Assembly: GCA_947623455.1 (NCBI GenBank) | Contig: OX392543.1 | Location: 14,754,757 to 14,818,756, forward strand | Direction of reading: 5' to 3' | DNA: 64,000 nucleotides | Source of the DNA: Mimachlamys varia | Lineage: Eukaryota; Mollusca; Bivalvia; Pectinida; Pectinidae | Shown: in pieces, positions 1 through 12,700 of the stretch | Numbering within the stretch: the stretch's first letter is position 1 | How the letters are laid out: every line of letters starts with the position of its first letter | The notes under the pieces: generated by a model | Database searches by the model: none | Told to the model about the DNA's origin: nothing | What the model saw: the letters and a program-made list of their open reading frames with translations, nothing else | Translations under genes and position numbers: made by a program

Positions 1-118
1 AATATCTAGACAGTTTACAATAATGTCCTTACGCACCCGCAGACATTGTACATGTGCAAACAAGTACACAAGGTTTAACATCCATTGTACTGCTTACACG
101 CAATTGAAGACATTATAC
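1..118 (+). repeat. Direct repeat, copy 1 (partner at 2641-2757)
   Basis: About 118 bases starting with AATATCTAGACA are repeated with roughly 85-90% identity at 2641-2757, sharing the blocks CACCCGCAGACATTGTACAT and AACAAGTACACAAGG. The copy may begin before the window, so its real length is unknown. No coding potential. Confidence 0.75.
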
Positions 119-2640
119 ACGCTTCATACTAGGACAGAAAAAGTGTGATTAATGTATGCAGTGACGCGCCAAAAGTTTTAATGTTGAGTCATTTTTAGAT
201 TGAATTATATATTTATCTAGTTTATTTCAGGACTTTATCCCGGCTGCGATTGAAATCAAGTGTTTATACAATTTGACAAACAGTAAAAAGTTGAATATCT
301 ATTAAAATAAATAAGTTTTGTTGTTTAGATATCATTTTTCATCCAAACATCAATATTATACTTTGCCACTCCTATCATCTTTAATGATAGAGAATATCTG
401 CAATTGCTAATCACATTTACCATTGAAAATACTGAAAAATAGCTAATTTCCTACTGTGATCATCTATGAAAAAAAGCGGATGATTCAATGTTGAAATGAT
501 GTAACGTGAACGACCTATGGCACGTCACTATGGTTTTGGAATTCGACGACGTCACACAACGTGAAACGTGGATGTAATGTAAGAGTTATGTCATGTTGAT
601 TTGTAACAAATGAACTGACGTGTAAAAGTACCGCGTCCTAATCTTTTGTCATCATGGACATTGAATGGGATATGTTTGGGAATTATTTTGAATCAACATT
701 AAACAACCGTTTGTTTTCCTTTTCTTCTTTTAATAATTCCATGGAACACACAGAAATCCAAAGTTCAAATTGTTGACATAATACAACTTATTTATAATCT
801 TCACATTCTTGTGCTTATTTTCCCGATTCAAACGTAATGAAAACGCTATATGTGCTGTGTTTCCTTCATTTTTACGTTAAAAAAAAACACAAACAAAATG
901 TAGTTCAATATTTCGTTTTTATTTGTAGAATTTTGACAAGTCGTCGTTCAATATCACAATAAATGCCACACATCGTAGTTATAAAATAATGGACTTATTT
1001 CCTTCACATTACTGTAATAATACATATAGGCGAGAACAAGATAAACCGCATATATCTATAGTTTTTCTGAACTCATTTTGTACAAAAAAAATTTTTAAAT
1101 GTTAGTATGAGTCTTACATGTAATGTTTAAGTTGTACATAATCAGTGATGCCTGCATTAAATCACCCCTGTTTAATAAATATATTGACACAGATACGACT
1201 GATTGATGACTATGGTAAGTTTAAAATACATTCCGGATGAATTATGCACTTTCTGATAAGTGTTTGTTGTATAAGATGACTATTATCAATTTAATGGTAA
1301 TATTAAATGACTGTTTCAATGTCAAGAGCAATCGTGGTGTTTAGTTGTATGAACAAAACGGAATGACAATTTCGAATATACTCTGATAATAACTAAATAT
1401 GCCTGGTATTTTGAATATTATATAACTTAACAGGTTAACCAAAAACATCAATTATACACTGGTGATATATGTTCAAATAAATATATTATGTTACATGTAC
1501 TACAGTTACTCTGTGTAAGGACTTCTGCTTATCCAAAGAATTCCATTGGGTCTCGCTTAACGATAATGATAACAGCCTCTGCTGCAAAAGCCAGGTAGGT
1601 GGAGGCTTGCACCAAATCTTTACCAATTCAAACTGGTTAACTACGTGTATTGTGTGGAATATTTACAATCAGTTCGTATCACAAACCTACCTGCTTCCCC
1701 TAGGGATGCATATCTTCTGTAAGAATCATTTTCCCTCATTGAATCAATAAAACAATTTATGATGCTTAATGTCATAAAATGTCAACACAATATGTAGCAT
1801 TGGTTTTGGTTTAAAGAGTCAAAAACAATGAAACGTTTAAAAAAAAAGGAAGAAATCAAATCTTTTCTGCATTTAATGGATGTCGCCTACCATAATATTC
1901 CTGGTAGCAAACTGCAACATTGTAGTGTCAATATGATTGGGAAGCTAAACAAGAATGCCAAAACTCAGGGAAGCCTTATTTAATTGCATTAGATGGATGT
2001 TTAACCCTAGAAAAATTGGAATTGCCATAATGCTCGGGGAACTACAAAAGAAACCTACCCCAAAACGTTATTTATTTAAAACAGTACAAAACATGGATTT
2101 TTCCAAAATAATTAATCAGAATTTGACTTTGTGAAATGACTTCTCATTTAAGCAAATATTGAATGTCTGGTAGGCCTGTACAAAAATTTGCTGCTTTGAA
2201 CTTTTACCCGTATAACTTCGATTTTTACCAAAAACTAATTACGTCAAAACAGGGGGGGGGGGGGGTTAACGGGTTTTTTCACGAAAAACTTTTGTTTTCA
2301 AATGTTACTACATGAAATGGTTATTGAACCCCTTGAGACGTCAAGTCTCATTCCGACAGTCAGCACCTTACCCTTAAACGGAAAAAAAAATTGAAAAGGC
2401 GCCATAAACATAGTTATTGTACACTTTTGTCAGGCAAATATCAGGTGGCTACCATTATGAAGTAAGCTAAACTGCTTCCTGCACACAGAATAAACAAATT
2501 TCCTAGTATGTACTCAGTGAAACAGACAGATATTGCACTTACACTTACTTGGGTTAGACAGTGTATGTATACACTGTTTAAACAGCCAAGCATTCTACTT
2601 ACATACAGTTGAATGAGTCAGATATTGTATTTGCAAACCG

Positions 2641-2757
2641 TGAAATATCTAGACATTGTACAATAATGTACTTACACACCCGCAGACATTGTACATGTGC
2701 TAACAAGTACACAAGGTTTGACATCCATTGTACTTACACACAATGGAACTTTAAGAC
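2641..2757 (+). repeat. Direct repeat, copy 2 (partner at 1-118)
   Basis: Second copy of the repeat at the window start, same orientation. The sequence just before it (about 2510-2640) contains looser variants of the CTTACA/ACATTGTA words, suggesting a degenerate tandem array. Confidence 0.7.
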
Positions 2758-3769
2758 ATCCTAACATAAATATTCCGTGAAACAATCGCTAGTCTATATA
2801 TCAAACACACGTTATACATTGATGTCTAGTATCATATTCACATAATAGACAAATTACTTTTTGTGCACATCAGTAAAATATGATAAATATAGATATAATC
2901 AGTATAATATACGCCAAGTCTCATAAATAAATCGATATAATGCCACATTCACATATCGTATTGACACTTCACTATCTCGTGCACTTATGGAAAAACACCA
3001 GGCCATGGGATCATTGGGCTATCTTAGACGTACTTATGTGCTTAGCCAATCACGTATGACGTTACTGGTCGTAACGTTATTTGTAATTGGCTAATTCAAA
3101 ACTTACGACTTAAAACTGTTTCACGATCCTGAGGCAAGACGTCCAATCCATCGGTCACACTCATAGCATAACAAACGCCTTACTAGCACAAGATAGTCAT
3201 AGATCGATTTATCATACACACTTTTAAAAAGTCAGACGTCCAACTCTCATACATAAATAACGGTTATTTTAACAACGATGAACGTTAAAACCTGTAACAT
3301 ACACTGTATATAAGAGTCAATAGCATAAACACACGGATAAAAATAGATATTTATTTCACTATCGTAATTGGAGTTATCTTTCTTCCACTGTATACATTGT
3401 AATTGGATTGTTATGACAGACTTATGTGTAATATTTGCAAATCTGTATGTTTGGAAAGGACTTAATTAGGCATAGCCTGATGTCCAATCCAGCTGACATA
3501 TTAAAATTCAATGACATTTTGTTGAAATTGAAATCGATATCATACACACATGGTAAAATAACTAAAGGTTATTTTCTGTACCCACACCTCGGCACAGAGA
3601 TATTAACAATGAATATTATTTTTGTTTTCTTATATATGAGATTTGTAATTACACAGCCAACATGTTCTCGGTAATAATGCCTCTATACTGGTCTGTCGTC
3701 TGGTGATGGTCGGTCACACTTCACCGCTGTCATGTCGCTCCACTGGCGTGTAAGGCATTGTAAATGTAT

Positions 3770-6700
3770 CAGCCCGGCAAAGATCATCACAATCCTGTAA
3801 ACGGTAGACTGACAGTTATACACGAGGGATAGAACATGAGACAGATCGTCATAATCCTGAAACAGTAAGACTGATGATTATACACGGGGGATACAATATG
3901 ATACAGATCATCACATTCCTGTAACAGTTGGACTGATGATTATACACGGGGGATAAAATATGATACAGATCATCACATTCCTGTAACAGTTGGACTGATG
4001 ATTATACACGGGGGATAAAATATGATACAGATCATCACATTCCTGTAACAGTTGGACTGATGATTATACACGGGGGATAAAATATGATATAGATCATCAC
4101 AACCCTGTAACAGTTAGACTGGTGATTATACACGGGGGATAAAATATGATATAGATCATCACAACCCTGTAACAGTTAGACTGGTGATTATACACGGGGG
4201 ATAAAATATGATACAGATTATCGCAATCCTGTAACAGTTGGACTGATGTTTATACACGGGGATAAAATATGATACAGATAATCGCAATCCTGTAACAGTT
4301 GGACTGAAGATTATACACGGGGATAAAATATGATACAGATCATCACATTCCTGTACACCATGTAACAGTTAGACTGATGATTATACACGGGGGATACAAT
4401 ATGATACAGATCATCACATTCCTGTAACAGTTAGACTGATGATTATACACGGGGATAAAATATGATATAGATCATCACAACCCTGTAACAGTTAGACTGA
4501 TGATTATTCACGGGGGGTAAAATATGATACAGATCATCACAATCCTGTAACAGTTAGACTGATGATTATTCACGGGGGGTAAAATATGATACAGATCATC
4601 ACATTCCTGTACACCATGTAACAGTTAGACTGATGATTATACACGGGGGATACAATATGATACAGATCATCACAATCCTGTAACAGTTGGACTGAAGATT
4701 ATACACGGGGATAAAATATGATACAGATCATCACATTCCTGTACACCATGTAACAGTTAGACTGATGATTATACACGGGGGATACAATATGATACAGATC
4801 ATCACATTCCTGTAACAGTTAGACTGATGATTATACACGGGGATAAAATATGATATAGATCATCACAACCCTGTAACAGTTAGACTGATGATTATTCACG
4901 GGGGGTAAAATATGATACAGATCATCACAATCCTGTAACAGTTAGACTGATGATTATTCACGGGGGGTAAAATATGATACAGATCATCACATTCCTGTAC
5001 ACCATGTAACAGTTAGACTGATGATTATACACGGGGGATACAATATGATACAGATCATCACAATCCTGTAACAGTTAGACTGATGATTATACACAGTGGA
5101 TAAAATATGATACAGATCATCACAATCCTGTAACAGTTAGACTGATGATTATACACGGGGGATAAAATATGATACAGATCATCACAATCCTGTAACAGTT
5201 GGACTGGTGATTATACACGGGGATAAAATATGATACAGATCATCACAATCCTGTAACAGTTAGACTGATGATTATACACGGGGATAAAATATGATACAGA
5301 TCATCACATTCCTGTAACAGTTGGACTGAAGATTATACACGGGGATAAAATATGATACAGACCATCACATTCCTGTAACAGTAAGACAGATGATTATACA
5401 CGGGGGGGGGGGGGGGATATGATACAGATCATTGCAATCGTGTAAAAGGTAGACTGATGATTATACACGGGGAAAAATATTATACAGATCATCAAAATCA
5501 TGCAGCAGTTATGATTAGACTGATGATTATACACGGGGGATAAAATATGATACAGATTATCGCAATCCTGTAACAGTTGGACTGATGTTTATACACGGGG
5601 ATATAATATGATACAGATAATCGCAATCCTGTAACAGTTAGACTGATGATTATACACGGGGGATAAAATATGATACATTTCATCACATTCCTGTAACAGT
5701 TGGATTGAAGATTATACACGGGGATAAAATATGATACAGACCATCACATTCCTGTAACAGTTAGACTGATGATTATACACGGGAAAAAATATTATACAGA
5801 TCATCAAAATCATGCAGCAGTTATGATTAGACTGATGATTATACACGGGGGATAAAAAAATGATACAGATCATCACATTCCTGTAACAGTTGGACTGAAG
5901 ATTATACACGGGGATAAAATATGATACAGACCATCACATTCCTGTAACAGTTGATGATTATACACGGGGGATAAAATATTATTCAGACCATCACAAACCT
6001 GTAACAGTTGGACTGATGATTATACACGGGGGATAAAATAAGATACAGATCATTACAATCATGTAACAATTGATGATTATACACAGGGGATAAAATATGA
6101 TACAAACCATCACAAACATATAACAGTTAGACTGATGATTATACACAGGGGGGTTATTATACAGATCATTACAATCGTGTAAAAGGTAGACTGACGATTA
6201 TACACGGGGGATAAAACATGATACAGATCATCACAATCCTGTAACAGTTAGACTGATGATGATACACGGGGTTAAAATATGATACAGATCATCGCAATCC
6301 TGTTACTGTTAGACTGATGATTATACACGGGGGATAAAATATGATACATTTCATCACATTCCTGTAACAGTTGGACTGAAGATTATACACGGGGATAAAA
6401 TATGATACAGACCATCACATTCCTGTAACAGTTGATGATTATACACGGGGGATAAAATATTATTCAGACCATCACAAACCTGTAACAGTTGGACTGATGA
6501 TTATACACGGGGGATAAAATAAGATACAGATCATTACAATCATGTAACAATTGATGATTATACACAGGGGATAAAATATGATACAAACCATCACAAACAT
6601 ATAACAGTTAGACTGATGATTATACACAGGGGGGTTATTATACAGATCATTACAATCGTGTAAAAAGTAGACTGACGATTATACACGGGGGATAAAACAT

Positions 6701-6835
6701 GATACAGATCATCGCAATCCTGTTACTGTTAGACTGATGATGATACACGGGGGATAAAATATGATAGAGATCATCGCAGTTATACACGGGGATAAAATAT
6801 GATCATCGCAATCCTGTAACAGTAAGACTGATGAT
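3770..6835. repeat. 62-bp satellite array, about 50 units
   Basis: Tandem units of about 62 bp carrying the words GATTATACACGGGGGATAAA, ATGATACAGATCATCACA and CCTGTAACAGTTGGACTGAT. Period 62 is exact between, for example, 3901 and 3963. There is higher-order structure: the variant word GTACACCATGTAACAG recurs near 4353, 4609, 4741 and 4997 (spacings 256, 132, 256, so a 388-bp block was duplicated), and a 480-bp block near 5941 recurs near 6421. A long G run interrupts it at about 5402-5416. Minus-strand open frames here are products of the repeat, not genes. Confidence 0.95.
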
Positions 6836-6839
6836 CATT

Positions 6840-9513
6840 CAATAGCATCGGAAAAATGAGGAAAACAACACGCCAAGCGACTAAAACATGGACATTAACA
6901 TAGAACACAGGGAAAACGTTGTATGAAACAAAATGCAAGTAAAACGAAAGTACAAAACACCAAGGACAAATACTGCCAAGGATATAGTATAAGCTAAACA
7001 AAAATGACCATAGTGCCTGAAAACAGTGCGTAACAGAACCCCATAGTTTAGAACATTACACAGACAAAACGGACACGAGGATAATAACACACTTTAAGAT
7101 ATCTGAGCCAGTAACTGAATGAAGAGGTGAACAGAAAAAAATATGTTTTTAATCGAGAGAGGATGAAGTGAAGAACGTGTAGCATACGGAACACGGAGTA
7201 AAGATCATTTTAAAGATAGGATGGCGTTCAAAGCATAGCATATGGAACAAGGATTTATTATTATAAAAAAAAACAGATTGTTTAGAGGACTCACACAACT
7301 AAATAATTTACTATATGTTATTACTAAGCTTTAGAGCTAATAACTTTAATATTTGAAGTTCAACACTAGTGACAACTGCCTGGATTCACAGATACATACA
7401 TGGCAAAGACTTCAAATGACATTTTATCAGAAGTTTCGTGGCATTTTAGCTCGCTACGGGCGTCTGCTTCGGACAACTGGAAATTTACATATCAAACCAG
7501 TGAAATGGGACGGGAACACCCTCTGACTTTTGACCCCATATCAATCCGCCATCACATATCAAAATCTACCAAAAGTATACATTTTTGTAAAGTTAAATAT
7601 CTATAGATTTCATTCAATGCAGAATATGTCAACAATTACCTATTTAGATTATTCAGAATCACTGTACTTAGCCGGAACAAATTTTCGGTAGGGACTACAA
7701 ACGTATGAAACACTTCGTGATAGGCTGATTTAGTTGTGTGATTCCTTAGAGCTCAAAGCATAAAATGCGGAAAACGGAGTTGTAATCATAAACAGATAGG
7801 CTGGGGTTCAAAGCATCGCATACGGAATACGGATGTTAAACCACTATAATATTGTATGCTAACATATTTTATATTACAGATATTGACTGCAAGTGAAATT
7901 GGAAAACATACTCTTTATGAAAATAGTTATAAACTATTATTCATATATGTGTATCGATAAATAGCCGTTAACATCCATACTTTCATTGTAGTGTTGTTCT
8001 ATGTGACGTTTTTTTATTTTTCATATCTGTGTAAATAGATACATATAGGATATCTAACAGTGTCTGCAGTAATACCACATATATTTCACGAGTGATGCTA
8101 ATATTTTGATATTTTTGACGAGTGTGCAGCACAAATGAACAATATCAAAATATTAGCCACACAAGTGAGATATGTTTGGTATTACTGAAAATAATGTTAG
8201 ATATTCTGTTTATTACATTTTTATAGCAAAATTTACAGAAGCAGCTTTTGATTTTCCCAAATGTCTTTTGCATGCAGCGTTCTGATTCGTCAAATCAGAA
8301 AAAGTATATATAATTAATAATTTTCAATATTTTACTGTTAAAAAATGAAAAAGAAAAGGACTTCATATAGAAGATTAAAGAAGATTCGATTTTGAACATA
8401 AATTGTACAATGGCAAAGCACAGAAACGGATATTAAGGCAAGCTATTTTGAAGATACGGGTTGAGAGAGAAATAAGCAGGTAATGACTCATCGTTGAATA
8501 CCCAATTTGATTGCACTATGCTACGCTGCACTGATAAGCAATAGCAATACATGCAGTAGCACCAGGCGTGATTAAACAGTATTATCTTTTAAAGTATTCA
8601 TTTCAGGAAGAAAGAAAGCAAGAAAAATAGTTCGGTTGAGCTTGAAGAATAAAAATATATATATTCTTTACAGGTTTCCCACTACCCCTCATCAATGATT
8701 TATGAAGGAGGCACCAGTGACAGAAGAGTTAAGAACGTGATGGCAGCAGTACAGTTGTTTTTTTCTTTATCATAATCTAAGCAGAAGACAAAGAGGAAAG
8801 TGCATCATCAAGCGGCAGCTGCACTATGCGAATCTTACCATTAAGTGAAGTTGGATACGGCACCCCTACTCTTTCCTTGAATCTATAAGGGTCAGCTAAA
8901 ACAAAACACAGGCAAAATGGAGCAAAACAAATTACACAGGTAAAAAGGATTTAAGCAAAATCTGGAGCTAAGCATATAACACATGTCAAATGGTGCTAAG
9001 CAAAACAGTATATAAAATGGAACATAAAAGCAAACTACTCAGATGAACTAAGCGAAAATCACATATAAAACCCAGTTTCTGTTAATAAAACGGTTAATTG
9101 ACAATCATTATTGTATTCAAAGTTTGGTTGAATTGTTCAAATGAGTAATACCACTAATCGAAATTTGTCTTTTTGGAACTCCTTGCAGATAAAGTATTGA
9201 TACCGTTGCTATGATTTCAAAATATTCACGGGATTTCATTTTCGCGAATTTTGTCTCATTCACAAAATTCATAAAAGTATAACACTCGCGAATTGAACTA
9301 GAAGTTACTACAAATCTTGTAAGTGTTACCAATACAAGCTCGGTACAACGACTTATATCTAAGAGTCTTCTTCAATTGATGGTAGCGCATAGAAAATGGT
9401 GTTGTGCGGAAGCAAAAGTGAAAAAATGAGGTTTGGCAGACGACATCATATCTATTGAAGTCCTATACGGGAATTCATACCCGAATTTTTACTGAAAATT
9501 CGCCATATTATCT
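6840..9513. other. Gene-free stretch between satellite and receptor 3' end
   Basis: No supportable coding region apart from possible 3' untranslated sequence of the receptor just below 9514 (minus strand). It contains one foldback element (8052-8202) and a short dispersed repeat: the phrase around TTCAAAGCATAGCATATGGA near 7210 recurs as TTCAAAGCATCGCATACGGA near 7808. Confidence 0.5.
8052..8202. repeat. Imperfect foldback (inverted-repeat) element
   Basis: The left arm begins ATCTAAC and the right arm ends GTTAGAT. The arms are about 60 bases and pair imperfectly through CAGTAATACCA, TCAC and GCTAATATTTTGATA. The compact size with terminal inversion suggests a MITE-like or foldback element. 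No target duplication is obvious. Confidence 0.7.
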
Positions 9514-9783
9514 CTACACAAGTCGACTCAAGTTCATGCATTCACTGTATACTGGTCCCCATACCTTTGCAGGCGATGATCCTTCCTCTGATTTCCGATG
9601 AAATGAACCATTTCCGGAAGTTGCTCTCGGGACATAGGTTGTCTCTAATAGGCTAACATTAAATGTATTACTCCGCTTCATGTCCACGCTTCCTAATCTC
9701 TCCCTCATTACCTTCCACTTCCGCCTAACAACGTTTATGACTTCTCCATTGCCGAAACAGAAAAATAGTGCGACAAGCACCCC
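9514..9783 (-). CDS. Receptor exon 11: TM7 and cytoplasmic tail, with stop
   Basis: Residues 371-459 and TAG, phase 0, acceptor TGATTTTACAG. GVLVALFFCFGNGEVINVV is the class B TM7/helix 8 motif, followed by a basic RRKWK and a serine-rich tail. An internal AAG|GTATGG (about 9565) could act as a donor to further 3' exons, giving a different C-terminus; the simple reading ends here. No convincing polyadenylation site was pinned down. Confidence 0.9.
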   Translation of the reverse strand, partial: GVLVALFFCFGNGEVINVVRRKWKVMRERLGSVDMKRSNTFNVSLLETTYVPRATSGNGSFHRKSEEGSSPAKVWGPVYSECMNLSRLV

Positions 9784-12700
9784 CTGTAAAATCATCGGGT
9801 TGGTACCAGGTTAATAGTTGACATTGTTTGCAACATGACATCACATAATGATATGAATTGTAACATAACGACTGAAGATAATATAACAACAATAGGTCTA
9901 TATCTACTACTCATTTTTTAGTTAGATTATATGATAGCATCATTGATATCTAGGAGTTACACTCGCATACGCTCTCTACACCCCTGGGATATGTCATAGT
10001 AAAACTTTAGACTCGGTGTGTACCACATTGTTGTAGAGGCAAGAGGACTAATTCAACCATTCGCTGTACACCAAATGTCACATAAACGGTGAAACGGTTA
10101 AGTCAGTTGCCGTAGCTTTGTAAACCTCAAACGACAGGCATCAGGTTGGCGATCGATCAAGGTTTTTTTTTAAATGAGCATGCCTTCAATTTTGCCATGA
10201 CATATGCCAGGACTCCTAGATATCGAAGATATAAGAGGAACTTGCAATCTGTGTGCTGTTTTGCAATACTTGAAATACTTACCTGATATGACGTAAGAAC
10301 GGCAGATATGATGTCATAAACAGGTGATGGTGTGTCTGGCTGAAAGGGGATTACAAAGTACTGTAGGCCAAGCAAGGGTATGAGGATGAGGGTGGCCCGT
10401 GCTGCCCGTCTAAAGAGAAAAATGTTAATTTGTTAAACCGCAGCTGTGAACAGTCTAATATTTTCAAGATTTTGATTTAAATTATTCAGCAAGATTATTA
10501 CAAAACAAACTTATAACACTACATGAAGTATTTATTATGTGGTTTTTGTATGTGAAAATTTCAATTCAAAGAATTTTGTTGTTTTTTGTTTTCAAAATTA
10601 AAATATTCTTTTGTCATATTGTATACTATTTCACATTGTCACCTGACACGATTTTGGTTCCCAGGTTTTTCCTTCTGAATTTGCGTGCTCACATACAAGA
10701 GAACATTTGTTCACTATTAACCAATTCTATCATTCTGGCAATCTTGTACCTGATGCTTATTTGTATGTTATAGAGTTGTGTATGAACATCGTTCCAACAA
10801 AATTTTGCTATAAATATTGTGTTGGGGTACATGTAGAATTGTCAATAAATACATACAACCCATGGTGTATATGTCTTGCAAATCCGTTCAATTACAACAA
10901 TCACCATTCTTTGTAAGGATTGCATTTGTGTATTTGTTTTATCATATCTGGAGACCCTAGTATATTTTTGTTATTAAACTTAACTAAATTAGTGCCAGAG
11001 CTAAGAGCATCTATCAGAAATGTGTAGATACTATACATAATAAAGTTATTTGCCCAGTTGATCCAGTTAATTTTTCTCTAGTCATTGCTTTAGGCATTAT
11101 CTTCAGGTTTCTACACCTAGCCTTTCTTAGGTATATGTGAACCTACCTGGACTGATGCGCTTCGTTAGAATTAACTGCCCGCAGCTTTGATAGCAGAATC
11201 CGTAAAATATTCAGTAAAAACAGAAAATTGACCTGAAAAGGGAACAACCGGATTTTAAAACCAGACAGATTTACTCCTCTTAAATAACAATTTTTTTTTA
11301 TTTCCTATGGTTTATTTTTATTTCTATCATTTATGAATTCAAGTCAGTGATTATGTATTATATCCCCTCGAACATTTTAAAATCGAATCAATCATTTTAC
11401 AAAGTGAACTTACCCTAGTAATTAACATAAATCAAACGCCGTCAATACATGTGCCTGGCAAAGGGAGGGTTAGTCTTGTAATGTACATGTACCAACACTC
11501 GGCTTAATTATTTATAAAAGTTCAGAAGACACGAGCTTTAGCGAGTGTCTTTTGTAACTTTCCATATCCAATAACCACGAGTCGTGTGACCTGTTTCTAC
11601 GACAATACTGTTACGTCGCAGTGGCAGTGTTGTTTTCTGTGAACCGCAGATGATATTTGCGCGAAACAAAATGTTATTCAACAGTTGTAATGACTATTTG
11701 ATACCTTGGGAGTTGCATAATACCCACCTATTGTTGTATTAACGTGGATACATACCAGTAGGGATACGACGACGGGACCGGTAAGGATCCAGTTTTCGTC
11801 TGTCATACTAGCCCAGCATCTGCAAAATTTCAATGTACCTTGCCTGTCAGAATGAGGAATACTTTTCTGGAAATATTATTCTCCTATAAAGTAAGTAATG
11901 TATCTTATCCATACGAAACACATATAGATATTGAAATTATCTTGCTATTTATAACATTAATTGTAAGTGTGTACCATACAAAATGACGTAACACACACAT
12001 AACGGTTCTCATTTTGAGAACTTGATGTTTACTTGGATGTGACAAAGATTTACATGGCGGGTGTCGTCGATGAAGCAGAAGACGCTTACTCTTCCGGAAC
12101 ACCTGGTCTTACTCTCTTGTGCTTTTACGAGAGTCTGTATGTAAATCTTTCCTTTGTTCCTATTTTGCCCCTAGTTTAATCGATTTTGAGTTTGGATTAT
12201 GGTTTTGTTGACACTTTGGTACTCTCTGATTTTGTTTTCTCCTGTACTTTTACAAGAGTCTCCATTTGAATCTTTCCCTGTTCATATGTTGCCCCTGGTT
12301 TGATAGATTTTGAGTTTGGATTATGATTTTGTTAATGCTTCGGTATTCTCTTATTTATTACCCAATATTTAGAAATAACTCGTCAACATACGCAATCAAC
12401 ATCCCATAGTTGTATGAAGTCTGAATTCAATCGGAGTAAATTCTGTGGAACTTTCTTAACGTGATTTATAATGTTTTTCACGGATATGTTGTGATTTTCT
12501 GCCGGCAAATCATAATATTCATACACAATTGATGCGACTCTCTTGTTTAATGGTATTTCAGAGTATTGTTTTAACAGCGTTGGAATTTTTTGAAACTATA
12601 CTGACATGCGCATGATTTGTCTTATATGATACTACTCTTTAAAAGTATTAGTTAAAATCAACGCAACAGCAAACCTTGGGAAATAAAACATCAAACAGCA

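Larger units (their letters stand above)
1..3760. other. Gene-free AT-rich DNA downstream of the receptor gene
   Basis: I see no supportable gene on either strand; open frames are short and without recognisable motifs. The stretch lies beyond the receptor's last exon. It contains a 14-base G run at 2252-2265 and a dispersed direct repeat (listed separately). The rest is unremarkable AT-rich sequence. Confidence 0.6.

Noticed and set aside
3770..6835. CRISPR-like array (regular repeats)
   Set aside because: Units are continuous without unique spacers, in an animal genome.
5498..7090. Minus-strand open frames of 65-73 codons in and beside the satellite (for example repeated SNCYRN peptides)
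   Set aside because: They recur with the 62-bp unit, change frame with unit length variants and have no protein features.
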